Positions 35,401 through 47,400 of a stretch of 64,000 nt of DNA are shown piece by piece. The notes under the pieces were generated by a model. That model had not been told where the DNA came from and did no database searches. It worked only from the letters and a program-made list of their open reading frames with translations. How positions within the stretch are numbered: position 1 is the stretch's first letter; each line of letters starts with the position of its first letter. Source of the stretch: Ostrinia nubilalis. Its lineage: Eukaryota; Arthropoda; Insecta; Lepidoptera; Crambidae. The stretch lies in NCBI RefSeq assembly GCF_963855985.1, contig NC_087109.1, positions 888,001 to 952,000 on the forward strand, given 5' to 3'. A program made the position numbers and the translations under genes.

Positions 35401-38400
35401 ACTGGGTATTCCTTCTCCCTCACTCTAGCTAGCATCGAAGCGGGTGTGAAAGAGACGAATTTTATTAAATCGTTTAGCGAAGTACATTCCAGTGGTGTTA
35501 ATGCAGAAGGCGTGCGATCATCACTTTCTCTAACTAGCTATAAGAATTGAGTTCTGCTTGTTTGTAATTTGTTTTAAATTAAAGACAGCCGGCGTCACTG
35601 TGGAATACTAACGCCCGTATTCACAAACATTCAATCAAATCAAATCAAATCAAATATATTTATTCATAAAACATAGGTACAAAGGGTGATAATTATAATT
35701 ATAGTGAGCTCTATGCTTAACCTATTCAGGTACATGAATTATTTTGTGACTTACTGTGAGATCTGAGGAGATCCGTAAACGAACTAAAGTCGCTGACATA
35801 GCCCAACGGATTAGTAAGCTGAAGTGGCAATGGGCAGGGCATATAGTACGCAGAACTGACGGCCGATGGGGCAGCAAGGTTCTGCAGTGGAGGCCACGTA
35901 CCGGAAAGCGCAGCGTAGGACGTCCACCCGCAAGGTGGACCGACGACCTCATACAGGTAGCGGGAAGGCGCTGGATACAGGCCGCCATTAACAGGGTGAC
36001 TCACGAACCAATCACTGAGCTCTATTCAACGCAGTGCGTTCCATTTGCTGCTTCACTTAAGCAAGCATCGTTTGTGAACACGGATGTTAATCGTCAGGCA
36101 GATACTTAGGGCCGTTTCTCACGACAATACAGTTCTGCGGAAACCAGTAATGCACGATCCTGGAAAACTATACTGTCATGACAATGTGAACACACAAGAG
36201 TGTGTGTTTGAAATTCGAATTACAAGTTCGAACGGATCGGCTTTTTGCGGGACACAGGAAACGGGATGTTCGTGTGAACGTTAATTGTTAAGAACCCCGG
36301 TATTTGACTAGTTGTGCTGCCATTTGTATTTATATCTAAATTTTGTTGCAAAATCCCGTGGAGTGATAATTTTATTGTAAATCTAAATGTGTATTAAACC
36401 ACTTTCTTTAATATTGAGTCATTGGCCTGAAATTTTTCAGTAGCTATATATAGCTATATTTACTCTCCGCGCACCTAATTTATAGTGATTCTAATCCTAA
36501 GAATCATTAATAATAATTGTTCCCTCCCAATTAATTAAGACAAGAAATAAATCAGCATTATTTGCAAACCGTGGCAACAAATATTTTAAGCTAAGCTGTT
36601 TATAAAACGTATTATTAGATCATGAATATTTATTGACTTTGTCCCTGTTTGGTTAAACCTGCCTTTGTTTAAGATGGAAGGATTCCAAGTCTACAAAATC
36701 TGTTCCTAATACAATTATTAATGTTATTCGCCAGCATAAATTGGATTTTACGAAATTCTTGCGCTTAAATTTGTTCATCATATCAGCGTAACAAGAGAGG
36801 AAGTTTCAGTGTCACAGGCAAAAAGTAACAGTACATCTTAATAAACATAATAATATTGGTGTTTGTCTGTTTGTAACTTATTTATTAATGTTGTTGGTTG
36901 TGATACTTGTGTGTGATAGACTCCATACTACTTCCTACTTTCGTAGCGCGTTTTAATTTACTTAACACCACTGAAGTAATTACTACGTACAGAAAGTTTC
37001 TCCGCGCACAACACAAGATAAAAGAATCTATTGTATCGCCATCTAGCGCATCACACGCGTACACGTATTTTGCCTAGCCTGCCTATTTGGCCTGGTAATA
37101 CTTAAACTGACTTCTTTACCTGTAACTTTAAAGTGCTTTTATCATTGGCTTACTGTATTATCTGAGCTGTACTCGTAACCCCACTCGTGCGTGAAGCAAT
37201 ATAACGCACACGCACGTCGGCCCAAACTGTGGAAAATTTAAACAAAACCCGCTGATTCATGAGCCTCCTGTTTTCCGATGTTATTAAATTCGGGCCCCAA
37301 TATCGAGCCTTGCGGTACACCTAACGAAATTAACCGCTATTCTTTTACTTTTCGTTTTTCCCTGTACGAAATTGGTGAGGTATATACAGCGTTCAGTCAA
37401 ACATAATGACTAGCTGCCAGTGAAATTGGAACCGTGGGTATTCAACTTTTGAGACAATGAAAGCTATCGAACGCTTCTATAGCAACAAACATTAAAGTTT
37501 GCGATACTTTGGGGCTCATGTTGTTGCTCATTAAAATGTTCAATGTTGGTAGATATTGATTACAATAATAACGAAGCTTATTTGGTGACGTTGGTAACTG
37601 CCTATTATATGGCATATCAGTATAACCGCTAGCTTTGGTTACGGCTTATGATCCTGCGGAAGACAATACAATGACAGCTTACGCCCGTATTCACAAACAT
37701 TACTATGAGGTCTCACAGTGGGCATGGACGCATAGGGTGACAAACGAACCAATCACAGAGCTCTATTCAACGCTGCCGCGCTGTGCGTTCGATTTGCTGC
37801 TTCAGTTAAGCAAGCATCGTTTGTGAATACGGGCGTTAGTGCAATTTACTTCATCATCATCATCATTTCAGCCACAGGACGTCCACTGCTGAACATAGGC
37901 CTCCCTCGATGATTTCCATAATGGCCGGTTGGTTGCGGCCTGCATCCAGCGCCTTCCCGCTACCTTTATTAGGTCGTCGGTCCACATTGTCAGTGGTGGT
38001 AATTTACGGTTAAAGACATTTATTTACCCAAAACAATTCACAAAATCCACTTATAATAAAATGCAAAGACAAATAAATACAATATTACCAATTAACATTT
38101 TATGTGCGGGTATGTTCAAAAAACATCCAAACACTCAATGTTTGCTGCGCGCCGAGCGTCTTTGCGACTACCTACGCAGCATTATGCACATAAGGATGAT
38201 AGCACAGTGTAGTACAATATCGCGCTATTTTAATTAGTAAATATATTGAATTAGAAATGTAATGAAGTAATAATATAAGTATTTTTTTTATAAAAATCAT
38301 GGGTAAATGTATTACCGCAATAAAGTAATTCTTATTCTTAGTTTCTAAAGACTTACATCAATTCTGTATTGTGTAATCTTAGTACATCTTTCCACATTAA

Positions 38401-41400
38401 AAAATAAATAATTCTAATTCTAAATATTATAGATTCTAATTCATTGTGACAGTAGGTGACAGTGAACAATTCGTTGTCATTCATAACAATAACAGCTCAT
38501 GTTAGTTAAACTCGTTAATTGGTGAAACGATCATTAGATAATACTAGGTATTTATTTTATAAACATGTAAATATTTACACACGGATAGTATAGTAACTAA
38601 CAAGTCAAATCATAGCTTCGCATATCTATCGCGTAAATGTGTCTATCGCAACGCAGTGTAGCCGCTGCCTGCGGGTGACGGTTACAACGTCACTGCGTGC
38701 GATTGCCCATTGTTCGCGAACGCTCGGCCATGCTCGGCGATCTGTGACGAACGCGCGCCGGCGGCGTATCTCACGAACTAGTTCGAAACTATACGCGACG
38801 CGGAGCGCACGTCGCTCGCTCTCTCGCCCGGTATTCCTACCGCCGTGTGCAACTATTAAATTGTAACTTTGCGATATTTCTTTCATTAAACTCTTGAAAT
38901 TAGACCAAGTTCGGGGAGATGGTTACACTCAAGAATGTAAAAGTGAAAGAAAGTAACATTATTACAATGGACATCACACAAAAAGGTACCTACATAATAT
39001 GAATAATAATTAAAAAAAATAAGGATGAACTGAGCAATGCCACCTACTCCCAATAATGATGCCGCAACGGGACCCCACTCAGCATATATGCCGTGGCCCA
39101 CGGTGACGAAGGCCACGACGTGTGAAAGAGTGACGTCATAAGTCTAAAGCATGGCATGCCCATCATGCCTATTACATTAGCGGTGCCCTCGGTCGCCAAA
39201 ACCTGAGAATTTTAACTGACCAATGTTCTTTTGTCGAGTGGCGACCACGGGCCGGAAGACGTAACCTGCCTCCCACTAGGTGGACCGACGATCTGGTGAA
39301 GGTTGCGGAAAGAACCTGGATGGGGGACTGTTAGTTGTGGAAATCCTTTTGGTCCCCCCGACCTTTGTCCAGCTGTGGACGTCATTTGTCTGAAATGAAT
39401 GTTCTTTGTCCACAGAGGGAGCTGAACGCAGTAGACTTCAAGGTGTCTGCGGACCTGAAGTTCGTGCTGCTGATCTCCGACGTGCGGCCGGGCTGGAGGC
39501 ACGCGCGGCTGGCCAGATACCACGTCTATGACGTCATCAACAGGTACCTACGTCATTCATTAATGTAATAATAACACCCGTATTCGCAAACATTACTATG
39601 AGGTCTCACAGTGCGCGTGGACGCACAGGGTGACACACGAACCAATCTCAGAGCTCTATTCAACGCTATCTATTTGCTGCTTCACTTAAACAAGCATTGT
39701 GCAAATGCGGGTGGGTGAAGAAAATTCATCGCGCCGGAGCAGACGACGCCGCATCTCTTCAGTCTGCCCGCGATCGTGACTCGTGCAACCGAGTTGAGAC
39801 GTCGGGATCTTATTTACCGTTATAAAAGTTTTGTTGTAAAATCCCGTGAAGTGATAATTTTAAGCAAGCATCGTTTGTGAATACGGGCGTAAGAGCTTCT
39901 TCCCACGGAGGCATTCCGGTTTTTTTCAGGATCCCGTTTAGTAGTAGAGGGTGTTTTAATATCAACGTTCACAGGAACATCCCGTTTGTAGTGTCCAGCA
40001 AAAAACCGATTCGTTCGAATTTGTAATTCGAATTTCGAACGCACATGTGTATTCACACGAGTCCAGTTTTGCGTGTTCCTGCATTACTGGGTCCCGCAAA
40101 ACTGGATTGCCGTGGGAACGAGCCATAAGTTCGAGTAAAAAGTTAATTTATTAGTACCGACGACGTCGAGACTGAGTAAGAGGGTAGACCGATTTCTCTG
40201 CCAATATACACCCACCCGCATTTTATTTCGTTCTTCCGTGATCATTAGCACTGTGTTGCCTAAAAAAAGAATCATTGCAAGCACTCTGTTATTATTACCA
40301 ATAAACTTAGTAACAATCTGTACAAAGACGTGAGTGACTTATTACTTAATTGTGGTTGTGGTGTGTGGTACAATTTTAAAATGTGGAAAAAACGCCGCCG
40401 GTCTTCCTACTAGCTTAAAGTACCCTCAAAAGAGAAGTCTGGTTAATAATATGGAGTAGGTATCAGTATCGTGCAGTTTTCTCACTATTCGTTCGTTCGT
40501 TCGTTTCAGCCGAAAGAAGGCCTCCCCCAAGGATTTCCACAAAGACAGGTCCTGCGCTGCTCGCATCCAGGCACCTCCCGCGACCTTCACCCACCAGATC
40601 GTCGGTCCACCTAGTGGGAAGCCTGTCCACGTTACGTCTTCCGGCTTCTTACTATTGTTATGCTGCAATTTTACACACACAAGTGTTGCAATTAAAAATG
40701 TTTTATCTATATCTATCATTTCTCAGGAATAAGATCCCCATATCGCCGGTGGAAGACGACCGGTCGGCGCCGCTGCTGCAGTACGCCGAGTGGTCGCCAA
40801 CGGGTTCCAGCCTGGTGTTCGTCCACGACAACGACATCTACTACAAGCCGCGTGTCTTGAAGACCCTGGTCTGCCGGATCACTAATACTGGTGAGTAGTT
40901 CATTCGTTCTTTCAATCAGAAGACCACGCTAGACAAAGGCCTCTCCCAAGGATTGCAGTAAGCGGAGAGGCCGCCAACCGGCTAACAACGACCTCTATTA
41001 CAAGCCGCGTATCTTGATAACCCTGGTCTGCTGGATTACTAATACTCGTGAGAACTGTTCATTCGTTCTTTTATCCAAAAGACGTTTGCGTCGGGGCAAA
41101 GACTCAAGGAATTTTCACTGCGACCGGGCCTGCATTTTTTCCACGTGATCTTCGCCAGATTGTCGGTCCACCGAAAGCAACGCCTGCGCAAGAAGAACGT
41201 TTCAATCTTATTTGACATTCCTAGACCTGGACTTCACATGAGATGCGCTCCAGCCTGTCTATTTTGTTTAGTGTAATAGTGGTTTAGCAACATTTTTAAT
41301 TGTCAAACGATGACCAATCCTACCTGGTTTTTAATGCGGCTTTTTTGTGAGACTTTATCTACTTCTTTAAATAGCTTTCTGGAGGTAGCTGATGGCTGGC

Positions 41401-44400
41401 TCACATTATTGACACAAAGCAGTGGTACGATTAAAATCATACCCCCTACACTAAAACATGGTGACTTTTACCAAGATGTACGTTACTCTCTAAAACTCCT
41501 AATGTTAATTATTCGTTTTTCCAGGTGTCCCAGGCGTAATCTTCAACGGCGTGCCCGACTTTCTCTACGAGACAGAAGTCCTGCGGCTGGACCGCGCGCT
41601 CTGGTTCAGTCCCGATGGACAGACGCTGCTGTACGCGTCCTACAACGACTCGCTGGTGCAGCAGTACAAATACCCCTGGTACGGGTTCGACCAGCCCGAG
41701 CCACCGGCGTACCCGTCGATACGGACGCTGAGGTACCCTAAGGTGAGAACTTCAGGTTTTTGGTTTAAAAAAACGTCCATGCGGGACAGAGGCCGTTCCC
41801 AAGGATTTCTACAATGATAATTCTTGAGCTGCCCGCATCCAGACGCTTCCCGTGACCTTCACTAAATCGCCAACCGCCTCTGTGGTCTAATTGTAAGACC
41901 ACCTGCTTCAGACGCAGAGGTCCCGGGTTCGATTCCCAGTGGGGGCAGATTTTTCTGTTCTGTTTGGTTGGTGGTACGGCTTGTTCTAAGTCCGCCTGGC
42001 TAGCTACCACTATCTTACCGAAGTCTGTCGCCATAACAACAATGTTAACAGCATCGTTGTGTTCCGGCAGTTAGAGGTAAGATAGCCAGTTCCTACGTGG
42101 TTGAGGATTCCGGGTGAAGCTCGCTTCCACCTTCGGCCTGATCATCACTTACCATCAGGTGTGATACAGGCCAAGAGCTTCCTCGTTGTGGATAAAAAAA
42201 AATCGTCGGTCTATCGAGTTTCAACAAAAAGAAGTCCACTACTGGACAGTCTTTCCACAACGACCGGTCCTGTGTTGCCCATATCCAAGAGCTTCCCGCG
42301 GCCTTCACCAGACAGATCGTCGATGCTCCGAGTGTGAGGCCTGCTTACACAACGTTATCCGGTCCGTGGTCGCCAATCGAGATCTTTGCTGCCCCAACTA
42401 CCATCCAAAATAAGTGCTGGCCCCTGAAAGCTTGACAGCATTGGACTAACTTGTACTATTGATGATAATTATGGACTTTTTTAACTCCAGGTGAACACAA
42501 ACAACCCAGTGGTGACGGTGTACGTCGTCAGCCTGAAGACGCCAAAGTTCCTCTTCCCGCACGCCATACAGTTCACGTCACAAGTTGATAAAAGTAGGTA
42601 CACCGTCTTAAGTCAGGAAGTTAATAGATTGGATCCTCAGCGAACTTATTTTACTTATGATAAAAAACAAACGCAAACGTGGTCGCCCCAAGCAAACTTG
42701 GCGGCGCACTGTGGCAGACGAGGCGAAGAAGATCGGCAAGACTTTGGAGCGAGATCAAACGCGAAGCTCAAGACCGAACGCGATGGAGGAATGTTATGGA
42801 CGCCCTCTGCCCTATCTAGGGGACATAGGACCTTAAGTCATGATAAAAAACATCAGTCCTTGTTTGTCTTCCTAGCTATGAAAATAAACTCTATAATTAT
42901 TTTAGTCAAAAAATCGCTGGATCGTTTCAATCATTATTAATTTTAATGTGGACTTTTTAAGCGATTGCGATTGTCTACCTTATTAGGTACTAATATGTTT
43001 CCTGTAATCTTCTTAATGATGATTTTTAACCTCCTTGATGTTGATTTTTTGATAATGAACCTCCATATCCACAGCATGGTATGTGCGCTGGACGGGCTGG
43101 ACGTCGGAGCGGCAGCTGGCGGTGCTGCTGCTCAACCGGCCGCAGAACTACTCCATCATCAGCGTCTGCAATGCCGTGTCCTACAACTGCCAGGATGTGA
43201 GTGTTACTCCGTCCTTAAGCCTTGATCACACGTACCGAGTAAACGGGCGAGACAGTAAAATGTTAAACTCAGTCGAGACAGTTGGGTGAGCGAGTCCCAT
43301 ACTCGAGCGCTCGGCCGAGCACTCTGCGTAATGTTCATACACACCGAGTACCTACTCGGCCGAGAGCACTGTCTCGCCCGTTTGCTCGGTACGTGTGATC
43401 AAGGCTTTACAAGGCCAATCAGTTTCAACGAGTCTTGCTGTTGTATAAATAAAACTTCATTATCATTATCATCATCATCATTTTTTAAGCCATAGGACGT
43501 CCACTGCTGAACATAGGCCTCCCCTAATGCTTTCCATGTTGCCCGGTTAGTAGCGGCCTGCGCCTTCCTGCTACTTACAATGTCGTCGTTCCACCTTTTG
43601 GGTGGACGTCCCACGCTGCGTCCTAAATGCTAAATAAAATTTAACCTAGTCATTTCATCAGAATCTGAGAATGTTCCTGTTTTCCATTACCTCGAAGTTT
43701 TTCTATGTTAATTCTTGTCTCAAATACGTCACTATTTTCAATATTGTTTAATGCCCGTTTTTACCATCAATCTAAGTATCACTTTAGGTAAACGATTTTC
43801 GTAGACGAATTTCATAGGGGTCACTTAAAAATTAGGTATTGATGGTGAAAACGAGTATTAGTCGCTTTTATTATGTGCCTCCATCTAGCACCTATTCATA
43901 GGCAAGAACATCTGCTTACCCCATAGGCTCACAATATTAGTCACAATACAAACGTGTTGAACTCATGCTGATACATGAACAATAGTTATCATTTTTTCAA
44001 ACGTTATTTTTAAAGGGTGGACAAACTAATTCTTCTTCTTGCCGTGTCGACAACAAACCTACACAGCGTCGGCCCAAAACTCCGCCACAAGAATGGCGTT
44101 GTCAGTAGCATTTATTAACGTTGTCAGTAGCATTTATTGATTCTTCATCATTAAATTGAGGCTAATGAGCTTTTAAATAACAGAATCGTCCCCAAACTAC
44201 TTCCAGATCTTCCGAGACGAGACCGACGGCTCCCGCTGGTCGGGTCTCGGCGCCGAGCCAGTAGAAGACGACTGCGGCTGGTGCGGCGGCGGCGCCCTAC
44301 TGGGCGGGCGGGACGCGGTGTTCACGACCGCCCCGGTGGCAGACGCGGCCGGCACGTGGCGGCATGCTGTGCGCGTCACGCATGACAGTAGGATGACGCT

Positions 44401-47400
44401 GACCCAGGGCAACTTTGAAGTCACGCAGCTGGTGGGCTGGGACGAGAGGAGGAAACTGCTGTGAGTTGAACATTCATAATTCTTCTTAGTTAGGCTCTCT
44501 TGCCTTCTTGGGTGGGAGTCACGTGGCATCATGCTGTGCGCGTCACGCATGACAGTAGGATGACGCTGACCCAGGGCAACTTTGAAGTCACACAGCTGGT
44601 GGGATGGGACGAGAGGAGGAAACTGCTGTGAGTTGAACTTGATTAAAGGGAACTTATTGGAAGGCACGTGGCGGCATGCTGTGCGCGTCACGCATGACAG
44701 TAGGATGACGCTGACCCAGGGCAACTTTGAAGTCACGCAGCTGGTGGGATGGGACGAGAGGAGGAAACTGCTGTGAGTTGAACATTCTTCATTCTTCTTA
44801 GTTAGGCTCTCTTGCCTTGTTGTGTGGGAGTCACGTGACAGCATGTGGTGCGCGTCACGCATGATAGCAGAATGACGCTGACCCAGGGCAACTTTGAAGT
44901 CACGCAGCTGGTGGGATGGGACGAGAGGAGGAAACTGCTGTGAGTTGAACTTTCTTCATTCTTCATTAGGCTCTCTTGCCTTCTTGGGTGGGAGTCACGT
45001 GCCAGCATGTGGTGCGTGTCACGCATGACAGCAGGATGACGCTCACGCAAGGGAACTTTGAAGTCACGCAGCTGGTGGGATGGGACGAGAGGAGGAAACT
45101 GCTGTGAGTTGAACTTTCATCATTAAAGGGAACCTATTGGGAGTCACGTGGCATCATGCTGTGCGCGTCACGCATGATAATAGGATGACGCTCATGCAAG
45201 GGAATTTTAAAGTCACGCAGCTAGTGGGCTGGGACGAGAGGAGGAAACTGCTGTGAGTTGAACTTTCTTCATTCTTCTTAGTCGGACACTTGTCAGAGTG
45301 GTCGTGGTTGCGCTGACGAGGTACATGATGGGGTGATGTCATCTCCGAGGGTAGCTCTCCTGGCGATGTGCTTCCATTTCTGACGGTTAGAGGCGTCGCG
45401 AGTACACTGGACCATGGTGGATTCAGTGGCCTTTGTGATGGCGTCTATCCAGCGGGTTGCCGATCGACAGCGTGCTCTCTTGCCTTCAACCTTCATTAAA
45501 GGGAACCTATTGGGAGTCACGTGGCGGCATGCTGTGCGCGTCACGCATGACAGCAGGATGACACTCACGCAATGGAATTATGAAGTCACACAACTGGTGG
45601 GCTGGGACGAGAGGAGGAAACTGCTGTGAGTTGACTTTCTTGATTAAGGAAACTTATTGGGAGGTTGTTTCTCACTGTTTACCAGCAAAAAAAGATTGGT
45701 TAGCCACGTAGTTCCTTCGTTTCAGGAAAATGACGTCCATTGCTGGACAAAGGCTTTCCCCGACGATCAGTCCTGCGCTGTCCGCATCCAGGTACTTTCC
45801 GCAACCTTCACCAGATCGTCGGTCCACCTAGTGGCCTGGTAAGGGGCCTGCTCACACTACGTCTTCCGGCCCGGTCCGCGGTCGCCACTTGAGAACTTTT
45901 CTGTCCCAGCGGCCATCTGCATCAGCTTTGCGAGCTATGTGCCCAACCCACTGCCATTTATTTATTTAATCGTTATAAGGTCTCTAGATAGAAATGTCGT
46001 GGGAATCCTGGAGCAGAGTTGAATATGAATAATATGATCATTACATTGCTCTTTCTCTTTCTGTGGACATCGTAAAGGTTCGACCAAACCAACGTGATCA
46101 CACGCGATCAGCCGGCGTGCAGCGATGGCGATCAATGCATTTAAATCTGGTCGCCATCGCTGCACGCCGGCTGATCGCGTATGATCGCGTTGGTTTGGCC
46201 GAAATATTATGCGAACATTACACCTCTCCAACACCCCCTCTGGCAAACCCTTTTTTTGGCCTTTTGTATATTAGAGAGGGCTGTAGGTACTCCTGCTACG
46301 ATTAAATGACCTGATGATGCTTAACAACTACTTGTAATCCACAGCTACGTCATAGGCACGGCACCAGACAAGGCGGGCGAGCGACATCTTTACCGCGTGA
46401 AGGTGCCACCGGACGCCTCTACCTGGCCGGAGCCCGCCGCCTGCCTCACGTGTCCCGGCGCCGCGCCAGCCGGAGCCACTACAGAAGCCACCAGCGATGA
46501 GCCGGTAAGAACTACATCCTCAACTAGCGATGACACGGCCCGGACAACCCACCACCACCCATGGCCATACCAACCTCGCGGTTATACTGGCCGAATCGCG
46601 GGAGGTGTGCGCGGAATTGCGGCTGCCGAGGAAAGATTGCACTCCAGCGCGCCACACTTCTTGACTCCCTAAAAGTTATTTATCTGCGTCCTTGTCCCTA
46701 TGTTCAGTTCTCCCCCTTCTGGGGCCTGACGATCACAGCACGGAGCTACTACAGAAGCCACCAGTGACGAGCCGGTAAGAACTATATCCCCAGCTAGCGA
46801 TGACTAAGCCCAGACAAGGTGAGCGGCACCTGTACAGCAGGGTACTCATCTAGCCGTGTAACATGTAATGTATTAGATACTGTATCAAGTAAGTATGTAC
46901 TCACTTGGCACGAGCCTGCTGGTCGCGCGTGGTTCGCAGGGAGATCGCAGCGACCCAGCGAGTGGTAGTATCTCTGCGAGCACAAAGGCGGCTCCGGGAG
47001 CTCGCAGGTCATTTGAAGGTTGGATACGTTACATGCTTACGTGCTACATGGCAGGTGAGTACCCTGCCTCTACCGCGTGAAGGTGCCGCCGGACGCCTCC
47101 ACGTGGCCGGAGCCCGCCGCCTGCCTCACGTGTCCCGGCGCCGCGCCAGCCGGAGCCAGTACAGAAGCCACTAGTGACGAGCCGGTAAGAACTATATCCC
47201 CAGCTATAGTTCAAGCGCTTGACTCGGGCAGTGCCTGATGTATGGGAGCGGCACGGATGCGGCACGGGAGGATGTTTTTTTACGTGAAATGTCAGCGAAA
47301 CTTCAGATTTGTATGCTCTGTAACGTGTGTCAAAATCATCCCTCTCGTGCCGCTCCCGGAGCCACCACTGAGGCGACTAGTGATGAGCAGGTAAGAATGC

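Larger units (their letters stand above)
33116..39415. other. Remaining first-intron sequence before exon 2
   Basis: No exon recognised. Contains the tandem and foldback repeats at 34318-34846, a MITE interrupted by a LINE fragment (35612-36086), another MITE (37682-37835), LINE ends at 37852 and 39222, and a CpG-rich patch at 38600-38865. Elsewhere (about 34850-35600, 36300-37600, 38000-38590) I see only AT-rich sequence. Confidence 0.5.

Noticed and set aside
35756..36109. 117-codon frame as a host gene
   Set aside because: It encodes a LINE reverse-transcriptase tail that then runs into MITE sequence.
38626..38886. Overlapping open frames on both strands in the CpG-rich patch
   Set aside because: Open because of base composition; low-complexity Arg-rich translations without splice support.
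44197..44862. 221-codon open frame on the minus strand over exon 7 and its copies
   Set aside because: It is the antisense shadow of the tandem coding blocks; its repeats mirror the 110-nt units and the + strand reading has splice sites and family similarity.
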